Made by a program: the position numbers and the translations under genes
Assembly: GCF_012933385.1 (NCBI RefSeq)
Contig: NZ_JABBPN010000016.1
Coordinates: forward strand, 1 to 64,000
DNA from: Paenibacillus lemnae
Lineage (GTDB): Bacteria; Bacillota; Bacilli; Paenibacillales; Paenibacillaceae
DNA length: 64,000 bases
Direction of reading: 5' to 3'
The notes under the pieces: generated by a model
The model's database searches: none
What the model saw: only the letters and a program-made list of their open reading frames with translations
Told to the model about the DNA's origin: nothing
In this document: one piece after another, positions 43,379-52,864 of the stretch
Numbering within the stretch: the stretch's first letter is position 1
How the letters are laid out: the number at the start of each line of letters is the position of its first letter

Positions 43379-45593
43379 ATGGCTGAAACAATGCAGGCTT
43401 GAACTTCGAATGATCCTCAGAAATCCGCTGTTTGCTTTGCTCCCGGTGGTGTACAATCTTATTTTTCTGTTCTTTATTTTTTCGATTCAGGCTGCGGAGA
43501 AGCCAGGCACATTTGGAGACATTTTCGAGTTTAATGCGATCCTCCATACGCTTTCGCTGGGACCTGTCATGCTGCTCGGCATCATCAGTGTCCGGCGGGA
43601 CATCGGCAAGCCATCTTTTGAATGGAACCGGAGTCTGCCGATTTCCTTCAGTATGATGATGTCGGCCAAATATATTGTAGGCCAGCTGTATCTGCTGCTC
43701 TTTACATTACCGGCATATACCATAATGTATTTCTCTCTGGTCCGTCAGCCTGTTCCTGCAGAAGCTGTGTGGAGGCAGTATTTACAGCTCATGCTGCAGT
43801 CCGAGATTTCATATCTGGTCACATTGGCGCTGGCTATGCTGCTGGCGGTTTGTATCGGCGGCCGAGTGGTGTATCTGATCGGATTTTGTGCCTGGATGTT
43901 TGGTACCTTTTTTATGGACATTTTTCTTATTAGTCAGATGGGATGGGATATGCTTCGTACGTTCCATTTGAATCAATTTTTTTTGTCCAGTGATCTGATG
44001 AGCGGTGAAATCTGGGGATATGATCTGTATCAAAGTGAATTGGCCATATCCTGGCGGTTTGTTCTGGCCTTTACGGTGCTTATGCTGGTGGTCAGTCTTC
44101 TGCTGATTAATCTGAAAAGACCGACGATGTGGATCAAATGGTGGTGGCTGGGCGCTTTTATGAGTGTTCTTATAGCGGCCGCGGGATTGAATTCTTATTT
44201 GAGTCTATGGCAGGAGCGGTCATCTGCAATCCGTGAGATGCTCGCAGATCCAACGCTTTATTCAGCAAGCAGCGCGTACGCAGCTGACCCCAGTATTCCA
44301 GAAGTCTCTCTGAGGCCGACCATATCCAGTTATGACATTTCGCTGAAAAGGCGGGATGATGACAGGCTTCAGCTGTCTGCTCGTATGACGATTCCTGCTT
44401 CCAGCTGGAATAAAGCAAGTGTATTTCCAATGACGCTGCACCGAGACTTTCATGTCGAGCGAGTGAACGTCAAGGGTAACCAAGTGGAGTATCGCAGGCA
44501 GGGGGATCAGCTGTCTCTGGTGCTTCCCCGGGATGCATCAGGTGAGCTCGAAGTCATCATCGAATACTTTGGGAAGCCGGGAGACTATCTGCCGCGTGAA
44601 ACCAAGAAAAGATCGCTCTTCAGCATCGGCGGTGAGGTCAAGCTTCCGTCTTACATGGCTTGGTATCCGCTGGCAGGTGAGCAGTCTTTGTACTTTAAAC
44701 ATGGCCATCCTGATGACGCGATCAATCGGGCGGTTTCTTTTAGGAGGATGCTCTTTCCGCCTGTGGACTTTTCATTAACCGTAGAAGGGTATCCTAATCC
44801 CGTTTATGCCAGCATCAGGGAATGGAGCCGGGATGACGGTATTCAGCGTTTTAAGGGAGAGCAGGTAGAAGGTGTTACGCTGCTGGGGAGCCGCAATCTG
44901 ATCCAATATCACAGTCCTGACATTCCTGCCAAGATGATTACGACACCTTATAATATGGCGTATGCACAGACCCAATTAGAGGATTTTGCACAAAAATATA
45001 AATATTTCAGCAGCTGGGTCTCGGAGATGCCTAAACAAGATGTTCAGGTTTTTTATTCGGACAGCGGGTATGATGTAAATCCTTACAATGGTTATATGGA
45101 GAGTGACCTGATTATTTCTCCCGTTTATTATTATTACGATTTTGATGTGAACAGCCTGCCTGGAGAATGGATGAATGCCCTGCTGTTTGGTAATCAAAAT
45201 GGATTTTACAGAGATGGTCGCAAACAGCAGGAGGATGTTCGGAATGTGATTAGCAGTCTGTTCTGGTATATGTATTATCGGGAGGAGAAAGGGCTCACGG
45301 ACATTCAAATTGAAGAGCAGTACAGCTGGGCAAGATCGGTACAATTTCTGTTCGGCTGGGTGGATCAAGAAACAGATCCTGATAAGATCAGACAGAAGAT
45401 GGTTTCACAGGTCGCCAAGGCGATGAAGGAAGGGAAAACCACGCAGGTGAAAGCGCTGCTGAATGAATTTTATAGTGCAGGACTGAGGCTTCCCGATAAG
45501 CAGGAGGCCGTGTATCGTCCGGAAGAACCTGTCACTTATACGCAATGGCAGCAGAGATGGAACGAAATCGTGGAGTCTCCCGGGGGTAAATAA
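43371..45593 (+). CDS. ABC-2 permease fused to a degenerate M1-peptidase-like domain
   Basis: A 740-residue protein. Residues 1-285 form an ABC-2 type permease with six TM helices and a further TM helix at about 260. The remaining 450 residues are outside the membrane and resemble the N-terminal saddle and catalytic region of M1 aminopeptidases (SSYDISLKRRDDDRLQLSAR, GELEVIIEYFGKPGDYLP, TTPYNMAYAQTQLEDFAQ, YMESDLIIS). ABC-2/M1 fusions are known, but here no HExxH zinc motif is present, so the domain is most likely inactive and binds rather than cuts. The ATG at 43371 follows GGAGG by 7 bases. Overlap with the ATPase shows coupling. Confidence 0.78.
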   Translation: MSKWLKQCRLELRMILRNPLFALLPVVYNLIFLFFIFSIQAAEKPGTFGDIFEFNAILHTLSLGPVMLLGIISVRRDIGKPSFEWNRSLPISFSMMMSAKYIVGQLYLLLFTLPAYTIMYFSLVRQPVPAEAVWRQYLQLMLQSEISYLVTLALAMLLAVCIGGRVVYLIGFCAWMFGTFFMDIFLISQMGWDMLRTFHLNQFFLSSDLMSGEIWGYDLYQSELAISWRFVLAFTVLMLVVSLLLINLKRPTMWIKWWWLGAFMSVLIAAAGLNSYLSLWQERSSAIREMLADPTLYSASSAYAADPSIPEVSLRPTISSYDISLKRRDDDRLQLSARMTIPASSWNKASVFPMTLHRDFHVERVNVKGNQVEYRRQGDQLSLVLPRDASGELEVIIEYFGKPGDYLPRETKKRSLFSIGGEVKLPSYMAWYPLAGEQSLYFKHGHPDDAINRAVSFRRMLFPPVDFSLTVEGYPNPVYASIREWSRDDGIQRFKGEQVEGVTLLGSRNLIQYHSPDIPAKMITTPYNMAYAQTQLEDFAQKYKYFSSWVSEMPKQDVQVFYSDSGYDVNPYNGYMESDLIISPVYYYYDFDVNSLPGEWMNALLFGNQNGFYRDGRKQQEDVRNVISSLFWYMYYREEKGLTDIQIEEQYSWARSVQFLFGWVDQETDPDKIRQKMVSQVAKAMKEGKTTQVKALLNEFYSAGLRLPDKQEAVYRPEEPVTYTQWQQRWNEIVESPGGK

Positions 45594-45627
45594 AAGATAA
45601 AGGATAAAGCGGAAGGGGGAGAGGCGC

Positions 45628-46218
45628 TTGATCAGTGACGGGATACTGACAGAGCGGATGGCTGCGGGGGACCAGGAGGCATTTGAAATGCTGGTGACCC
45701 GCTATCATGGACCGCTGCTCAGCTATGCCTCAGGACAGCTGGGAGACCGGCAGAAGGCGCAGGATATGGTCCAGGAGACCTTTCTGCGGCTGATCCGCCA
45801 TCTTCGCCGGCATGGAGCGCTGGAGCATGTCAAGGCTTGGCTGTACCGGGTGCTGCTGAATCTGTGCCGGGATTATTGGAAAAGCTCGGCCTACCGCTCT
45901 GAAGGTCTGGCTGGCGAGGAATTTCCGGAAACGGCAGATGACGCCGCTGGTGCCCAGGAGCAGCTGGAGCAGCAGGAAACATCCAGTGAGATCGCCGCTT
46001 CGCTGGAAGCTCTGCCGGATGTGCAGCAGCATATAATATCGCTTCGGTTTTTTCATGATATGAAGCTCCAGGAAATCTCTGAGCAGCTGGATCTCCCCCT
46101 AAGCACGGTGAAGACCCATTTATACAGCGGCTTGCGCAAGTTGAAGAAGGTTATGGCCGCACAGGCTGAACCATCCCGAGAAAGCGAGGTGTATTCCTAT
46201 GGATCATCTGTCCGATAA
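45628..46218 (+). CDS. ECF-type RNA polymerase sigma factor
   Basis: A 196-residue sigma-70 family factor with region 2 (FEMLVTRYHGPLLSYA, DMVQETFLRLIRH, VKAWLYRVLLNLCRDYWK) and region 4 (DVQQHIISLRFFHDMKLQEI, LPLSTVKTHLYSGLRKLKK), joined by an acidic Ala/Gln-rich linker. The start is TTG with GGGGGAGAGG upstream. It lies between two ABC transporter modules and overlaps the next membrane protein gene by 20 bases. This recalls the sigY operon of B. subtilis, where an ECF factor is co-transcribed with membrane regulators and an ABC exporter. It probably switches on its own operon in response to a membrane signal. Confidence 0.9.
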   Translation: MISDGILTERMAAGDQEAFEMLVTRYHGPLLSYASGQLGDRQKAQDMVQETFLRLIRHLRRHGALEHVKAWLYRVLLNLCRDYWKSSAYRSEGLAGEEFPETADDAAGAQEQLEQQETSSEIAASLEALPDVQQHIISLRFFHDMKLQEISEQLDLPLSTVKTHLYSGLRKLKKVMAAQAEPSRESEVYSYGSSVR

Positions 46219-47041
46219 AGAGCTGCAAAGATTGGAAGACGAATTGAAAGGGCCTCTGACCACGGCTGTCCGCCAGCCGCCTAGTACTCAGGAGACTGCC
46301 TTTTTGATTTCTTCGCTGCAAGATGAGTTTGATCTGTTAAAGGCGGGGGCGGCACCTGCCAAGCTGGACTTCAATCCGCAGGTGGATCCCCCCTCCTTGA
46401 AACAGCTGCTGCTAAATCAGTTTCGGCTGAACCAGAAGATGATCCTGCTTGCAAGCTCTGCGGTATTTATCATGCTGGTCTTGCTGATCGATCCGAGATA
46501 TCCGATGGATCAACTGGGCGGAATTCCCGGCGGGATCTTCCCGCTGATTACCCCAGTGCTTCTGATGATGTCCATGCTGTTCAGCAGCCGTACATGGGAC
46601 CGGGGTATGCGTGCGGTAGAGACGATTACACCGTATCCGCCGTCGCTCGTGCTGTACAGCCGGCTTCTATCGGTAACGGTAATTATCATGAGCCTTGGAA
46701 TGATCAGTACGCTGGTTCTGGGCATCCGCTCAACCTATACGGAGGGCTCTTACTTTCTAATGGGACCTTTTCTGTTGGAATGGATGAGTGTTCTGCTGCT
46801 GACCGGCGGCGCGGCAATGTATATGATGTTTAAAAAAGGGATCATTTCTGCCATGTGTGCAGCTGTGCTTGCTTATGTCGTCTGGATTTTCTTTCAGGGT
46901 GAGCTGCAGTACCAGCAGCTGCCCCTCGTTATGAAAATGTCGATAGATACAGTCGTGCTGGTCGTTGGAGCACTGCTGGTCATTACCGCTTATGCACAAA
47001 GCCTCAAAAACCGGCCAGCCTCGCGCGAGACCCGCTCATGA
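46199..47041 (+). CDS. Membrane protein, candidate anti-sigma factor or exporter permease
   Basis: A 280-residue protein with a cytoplasmic N-terminus of about 80 residues (MDHLSDKELQRLEDELKGPL) and six TM helices. The first part has the helical, charged look of an anti-sigma domain. The membrane part resembles a small ABC-2 type permease and would match the ATPase that follows. It overlaps the sigma gene by 20 bases and the ATPase gene by four (ATGA). I infer a combined role: holding the sigma factor at the membrane and serving as partner of the second ATPase. No zinc anti-sigma motif (HxxxCxxC) is seen. Confidence 0.6.
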   Translation: MDHLSDKELQRLEDELKGPLTTAVRQPPSTQETAFLISSLQDEFDLLKAGAAPAKLDFNPQVDPPSLKQLLLNQFRLNQKMILLASSAVFIMLVLLIDPRYPMDQLGGIPGGIFPLITPVLLMMSMLFSSRTWDRGMRAVETITPYPPSLVLYSRLLSVTVIIMSLGMISTLVLGIRSTYTEGSYFLMGPFLLEWMSVLLLTGGAAMYMMFKKGIISAMCAAVLAYVVWIFFQGELQYQQLPLVMKMSIDTVVLVVGALLVITAYAQSLKNRPASRETRS

Positions 47042-47898
47042 TCAGTATTCAGAATCTTGCGCGGCAGGCAGGTACTTACCGGCTGGAGGTAGAGCAGGCG
47101 ACCCTGCATTCCGGTCTCAACCTGATCGTAGGTTCTAACGGAGCGGGAAAGACGACCTTGATGGAGATGCTGACCACCCTCCGGATGCCGGATGCTGGCA
47201 CCATCCGGTACAAGGGGCGCCAGGCAGCGGAGCATCTTCCCCTCGTTCGCAGCCAGATCGGGTATGTGCCTTCGGACATTGAGCTGTATGGAGATATGAA
47301 GACAGAGAAGCTGCTCCGGTATCTGGCCGAGCTGAAGGGTGTGTATTCCGGGGAAGCGATCAACCGGCTGATCAATGATTTCAGGCTGGACCCCCACAGA
47401 CGTACCAAGGTCAAGAAGCTGTCGCAGGGTGTGCAGCGCAGGATTGCCGTCGTTCAGGCGCTGCTCGCCTCGCCATCGTTTCTGTTTCTGGATGAGCCTC
47501 TGAATGGCATGGATGCGGAGGAACGGAGATTTCTGATCTCTTATCTGACCCGCTATGCCAAGGACAGAGTGGTTGTTGTCGCCGCTCATGAGCTGAATGA
47601 GTGGGAAATGGCAGCCGATTATGTCATTTGGCTTCATCGCGGTAATATCCGGTACAATGGGCCTGTCCGAACCTGGCAGCTGGCGGTTCCCTCCAAAGTA
47701 TGGGAAGGAGAAATATCATTGCAGGCATTTCACCAGATTCCAGAACGGCAGCTGATTCATTTTCAAATGTCGTCCGTGGGAGTGCGCGTGCGGAGGATGG
47801 GTGAATCTGCGCCAGGTCCGGAATACAAGGAGAAGGACCCGACACTGGAGGATGCTTTCTTTCTTCATATGGACGATATGGAGGGGGAGCGGTTTTAG
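47038..47898 (+). CDS. ABC transporter ATP-binding protein (export type), atypical
   Basis: A 286-residue ATPase with Walker A GSNGAGKTT, Q-loop region IGYVPSDIELYG (Pro-Ser-Asp in place of PQ), signature LSQGVQRRIAVVQ instead of LSGG, Walker B FLFLDEPLNGMD and the switch His in VVAAHEL. The Q-loop and signature changes set it apart from the first ATPase of the operon. It starts within the stop of the membrane protein gene and is the last gene of the five-gene unit. Confidence 0.88.
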   Translation: MISIQNLARQAGTYRLEVEQATLHSGLNLIVGSNGAGKTTLMEMLTTLRMPDAGTIRYKGRQAAEHLPLVRSQIGYVPSDIELYGDMKTEKLLRYLAELKGVYSGEAINRLINDFRLDPHRRTKVKKLSQGVQRRIAVVQALLASPSFLFLDEPLNGMDAEERRFLISYLTRYAKDRVVVVAAHELNEWEMAADYVIWLHRGNIRYNGPVRTWQLAVPSKVWEGEISLQAFHQIPERQLIHFQMSSVGVRVRRMGESAPGPEYKEKDPTLEDAFFLHMDDMEGERF

Positions 47899-47964
47899 AG
47901 AATCAAAGCGCTCTCATTGGGGTAAGAAGAGTTGTACAGACCACCCCGAAGGGAGCGAGGTTTT

Positions 47965-48783
47965 ATGGGAACAACAGGAGCAAACCAACAGGAAAAGGTC
48001 GCACTGGTTACTGGAGCAGGTATCGGCATTGGACGCGGTGTCGCCAAAGTACTGGCGGAAAAAGGCTACCGGCTGGCATTGACATATCACTCCAGTGATG
48101 AAGATATCAAAGCGGTGTCGCAGGATATCAGTCACACCTACGGCAAGGAGCCGCTGCTGATCCAGAGTGACCTGAGTGTTCGTGGCGAGGCGGAACAGAC
48201 CATCAAGAAGACGGTGGAGGAGCTGGGACGGATCGACCTGCTGGTGAACAATGCGGGAATCGGAAACCATTCGGTATTGACCGACATGGAGGAAGAAGAC
48301 ATTGATATGACCATCCATCTGGATTACCGTGCACCCATTCTGCTCAGCAAATATGCGGCAAAAGAAATGATAGCACGGGATATTCCCGGCAGTATCATCT
48401 TCATTACCTCTTCGCGGGGAGAGCGGGCATACCCGAAAGACAGCATCTATGGCGGCATGAAGGCAGCACTCATGCGCTCAGCACAGTCCCTGGCCCTGGA
48501 GTGGTCGCGTCACGGAATTCGCGTGAACTGCATCGCTCCCGGGGCAACTGTCAACCGGCTGGATCAAAATGCGGAGGATGAGCCGCTGGGCAGCAAAATC
48601 CCGCTCGGCCGTATTGGTACCCCGTCTGATATCGGGGAGGCTATTGCCTGGATCAGCTCGGACAAAGCATCCTACATCACCGGCATCAATCTGCGGATTG
48701 ACGGAGGCTTGATTCTGCCGGGCATGCCGGAGGACACTTCCCCGGAAGCCGGTTACGGCTGGGGTGAAGTGAGACAGGATTAA
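47965..48783 (+). CDS. Short-chain dehydrogenase/reductase (glucose 1-dehydrogenase-like)
   Basis: A 272-residue SDR oxidoreductase. Cofactor motif VTGAGIGIGRG, NNAG, catalytic Ser in FITSSRGE and YxxxK in IYGGMKAALM, then IRVNCIAPGAT and SYITGINLRIDGG. The active-site Ser to Tyr spacing is normal. GGGAGCGAGG precedes the ATG at 47965. A weakly cre-like TCAAAGCGCTCTCA lies at about 47904-47917, before the start. It is separated from the ABC operon by 66 bases and closed by a strong terminator. The substrate is not known. Confidence 0.88.
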   Translation: MGTTGANQQEKVALVTGAGIGIGRGVAKVLAEKGYRLALTYHSSDEDIKAVSQDISHTYGKEPLLIQSDLSVRGEAEQTIKKTVEELGRIDLLVNNAGIGNHSVLTDMEEEDIDMTIHLDYRAPILLSKYAAKEMIARDIPGSIIFITSSRGERAYPKDSIYGGMKAALMRSAQSLALEWSRHGIRVNCIAPGATVNRLDQNAEDEPLGSKIPLGRIGTPSDIGEAIAWISSDKASYITGINLRIDGGLILPGMPEDTSPEAGYGWGEVRQD

Positions 48784-48802
48784 CCATAACAAGCTAACCG
48801 CA

Positions 48803-48851
48803 GCAAGCTGAACCGGCCCTCCACAGGCTGCCGGCACAGCTTGTTTTTTTT
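48803..48851 (+). terminator. Terminator of the SDR gene
   Basis: GCAAGCTG...CCGG and CCGG...CAGCTTGT pair around a short loop, and eight T follow. It lies between convergent genes. Confidence 0.8.
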
Positions 48852-48898
48852 GTGTACGAGGATGCAGGGCTGTGGAACACGGGCATTGTTTCTGCACA

Positions 48899-49765
48899 TC
48901 AGCGTTTTTGTTTATACTGCTGCCGGTACTGTCGGGGGGAAGTATGGACCGTTCGCTTGAACATTTTGCCAAAATGAGAAAAGTTGCCGAACCCCGCCTG
49001 CCAGGCAATATCCGTGATCGGAATGTCACTTTCACGCAGCAGACGCTGTGCCTCTTTGATCCGCAGCAGGTTCATATAGTCGCTGAATGTAAAGCCGGTC
49101 GTCTTCTTGAACAGACGGCTGAGATAATACGGGCTGATGTCAAAGCTGGCAGCCACATCCGGGAGCTGAAGGGATTCCCGGTAGTTCTCATTCAAATACC
49201 GGAGCACCGCCTGCAGCGTAGGGTGCAGATCCGGTTCTATATCTGAAGGAGTTACTTGTCCCCTGGTATGGTTCCGGCAGGCTAGCACGAGCAGATCCAC
49301 AAGCCGCTGCCGAAGCAGCTGGCTTCTGCCTGGCTGGAGGTGAAGCATTTCCTCCACCATATCCTGCACAATCCTCCCCGCCGCCTCGCTGTAAGGGGAT
49401 GGCAATCTCAAAATTGGTATATCCCAGTTAAAAGGTTCCATGATTGTCTGCGTAAGATCAGACGGTACATCCATCTGTGTGAAAAGCTCCGGATGGAGAT
49501 AAAGGACAAGCCGTTCATGATCCGCACGGCCGCTGTCCAGCGTTTTGTGAACGCTGTTTCGGTCCACAAAAACGAGATCACCGGCCCGGATTCGGTATGA
49601 GCGGTCTTTGATAAAATAAATTCGCTCGCCAGATATTAAATAATACAGCTCATACTGTGGATGATAATGGTCTGCTGCCATCGAAAAGTAACCGTATCTG
49701 CGGTCATATTCCATCGTCAGCCATCCGGAGTCGTCTTGAAAATCGGCTCGGCTGGTGTTCGACAT
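48899..49765 (-). CDS. AraC family transcriptional regulator with cupin sensor
   Basis: A 288-residue regulator: an N-terminal cupin (DHYHPQYELYYLISGER, GDLVFVDRNSVHKT) and a C-terminal AraC double helix-turn-helix (LQLPDVAASFDISPYYLSRL and ITDIAWQAGFGNFSHFGKMF). AAAGGAGGT lies 6-7 bases before the ATG. It is divergent from the Gfo/Idh/MocA oxidoreductase gene, which is its likely target. Confidence 0.9.
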   Translation of the reverse strand: MSNTSRADFQDDSGWLTMEYDRRYGYFSMAADHYHPQYELYYLISGERIYFIKDRSYRIRAGDLVFVDRNSVHKTLDSGRADHERLVLYLHPELFTQMDVPSDLTQTIMEPFNWDIPILRLPSPYSEAAGRIVQDMVEEMLHLQPGRSQLLRQRLVDLLVLACRNHTRGQVTPSDIEPDLHPTLQAVLRYLNENYRESLQLPDVAASFDISPYYLSRLFKKTTGFTFSDYMNLLRIKEAQRLLRESDIPITDIAWQAGFGNFSHFGKMFKRTVHTSPRQYRQQYKQKR

Positions 49766-49801
49766 GCATCTCCACCTCCTTTAAATACATTATAGCAAAA
49801 T

Positions 49802-49863
49802 AAGCGGTGTTAACGCTTTATTTCGCATCATATGCGGAGAAATAAATGCTCTATTGTTATAAT
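49802..49863. promoter_or_regulatory. Divergent regulatory region with two palindromes and a -10 box
   Basis: AAGCGGTGTTAACGCTT (49802-49818) and CGCATCATATGCG (49824-49836) are short palindromes. TATAAT at 49858-49863 is a consensus -10 for the oxidoreductase gene, with no clear -35. The palindromes are candidate sites for the divergent AraC protein or for CcpA. Confidence 0.45.
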
Positions 49864-49892
49864 CTATACCTATATTCAAGGAGGCGATAGAG

Positions 49893-51182
49893 ATGAGCAA
49901 GAAGAAACGCTATGTACTGGTAGGAACCGGAGGCCGGGCTGAATTTTTTTATGGCGCGCTGGCTGAACATTTCCGGGACCGTTCCGAGCTTTTAGCATTT
50001 TGCGATATTAACCAGACCCGTATGAACTATGCTAATCAGCTGCTCCGGGAAAAATATGATTATCCTGAAGTGTCCACATATACAGCGGACCGCTTTGATC
50101 AGATGATTGAAGAACAAAAACCTGACTATGTGATCGTGACCAGCGTCGACCGGACGCATCATAAATATATTATCCGGGCGATGGAACTCGGCTGCGATGT
50201 CATTACAGAGAAGCCGATGACCGTCGATGAGGAGAAATGCCAGGAGATTCTGGACGCATCCAAAAGAACAGGCCGGAACATTCGCGTGACTTTTAACTAT
50301 CGCTATGCGCCGCATCATACCAAGGTGCGTGAGCTCATTATGAACGATACGATCGGCAAAGTAACCTCGGTGCACTTTGAATGGCTGCTCAACACCCGTC
50401 ACGGTGCAGATTATTTCCGCCGCTGGCATCGGGACAAGCGCAACAGCGGAGGACTTCTGGTGCATAAATCGACCCACCATTTTGACCTCGTTAATTTCTG
50501 GATCGGCTCCCAGCCGGAGACGGTGTTTGCATTCGGTGATCTGATGTTCTACGGAAAAGAGAATGCGGAAGAGCGCGGTGTTACACAGTTCTATAACCGT
50601 TCGACCGGCAATCCCCTGGCAAAGGATGACCCTTTTGCGCTTCACCTGGATTCCAATGAACATATGAAATCCATGTACCTGGACGCCGAGAGTGAAGATG
50701 GTTATCAACGCGACCAAAGTGTGTTCGGCGACGGTATCAATATTGAAGATACGATGGGTGTTCTGGTGAAGTACCGGAACAAAGCCGTTTTGACTTACTC
50801 ACTCGTCGCATACCAGCCTTGGGAAGGATACAGGCTTGCGATTAACGGCACCAAGGGCCGGATTGAAATGTCGATTCTGGAGCAGTCCTATGTTAACTCG
50901 CAGGGAGACAAGAAGCTCGAAGGTGCGCTGAAAGGTAAAAGCCTGGAGGTCTTTCCAATGTTCGGTGCTCCTTATGAAGTGGAAGTGGAAGAACGTGAAG
51001 GCGGACATGGCGGCGGTGATCCGGTGCTGCTGAATGATCTCTTCGGCCAGCCTGAAGAGGATCCATACAACCGTGCTGCCAACCAGGTCGATGGTGCCAG
51101 ATCCATCCTGACCGGCATTGCAGCCAACAAGGCCATAGCTACGGGCCTGCCTGTACAGATCAACAGTCTGGTGCGTTTCTAA
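49893..51182 (+). CDS. Gfo/Idh/MocA family oxidoreductase
   Basis: A 429-residue NAD(P)-dependent dehydrogenase of sugars or inositols. The N-terminal Rossmann fold starts VLVGTGGRAEFFYGAL. The conserved EKPMTVDEEKC with the nucleotide-binding Lys-Pro is near residue 110, and the C-terminal alpha/beta domain has GGLLVHKSTHHFDLVNFWIG with the catalytic His. The protein is longer (429) than the common 330-390. GGAGGCGATAGAG precedes the ATG. The divergent AraC gene suggests sugar-controlled expression. The substrate is unknown. Confidence 0.9.
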   Translation: MSKKKRYVLVGTGGRAEFFYGALAEHFRDRSELLAFCDINQTRMNYANQLLREKYDYPEVSTYTADRFDQMIEEQKPDYVIVTSVDRTHHKYIIRAMELGCDVITEKPMTVDEEKCQEILDASKRTGRNIRVTFNYRYAPHHTKVRELIMNDTIGKVTSVHFEWLLNTRHGADYFRRWHRDKRNSGGLLVHKSTHHFDLVNFWIGSQPETVFAFGDLMFYGKENAEERGVTQFYNRSTGNPLAKDDPFALHLDSNEHMKSMYLDAESEDGYQRDQSVFGDGINIEDTMGVLVKYRNKAVLTYSLVAYQPWEGYRLAINGTKGRIEMSILEQSYVNSQGDKKLEGALKGKSLEVFPMFGAPYEVEVEEREGGHGGGDPVLLNDLFGQPEEDPYNRAANQVDGARSILTGIAANKAIATGLPVQINSLVRF

Positions 51183-51207
51183 GGATAGGTTGACGTTAAT
51201 CTACCTG

Positions 51208-51245
51208 TTAAAGGCTGCGTGAAATTCACGCAGCCTTTAATTTTT
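51208..51245 (+). terminator. Terminator of the oxidoreductase gene
   Basis: TTAAAGGCTGCGTG and CACGCAGCCTTTAA form a perfect 14-bp stem with a 5-base loop, followed by TTTTT. Confidence 0.93.
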
Positions 51246-51321
51246 ATAAGTGATGTAAGGGTTTGCTTAATTCCGACCAGATTAATTGGTTTTACCTCTT
51301 TTCAAAACTCACAAAGTATGA

Positions 51322-52677
<1,356 letters not shown>

Positions 52678-52711
52678 CGTATCTTTTTAATAATCACAGT
52701 AAGGATCCAGA

Positions 52712-52750
52712 AGAGACACTGCGGTACGATACCGTGGTGTTTCTTTTTTT
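52712..52750 (+). terminator. Terminator of metY
   Basis: AGACACTGCGGTA pairs with TACCGTGGTGTTT (G-T pairs included) around CGA, and seven T follow. Confidence 0.85.
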
Positions 52751-52864
52751 GTCTGCCTAAAAGCTGTGATCGTCCGTATATTTCAGGAAAAGCCACAATA
52801 ATCTGTAGGGAGGCAGGGAAACCGCCAACTCCACACTTCATAAGAAAAGAGGTAGGATCCACTT

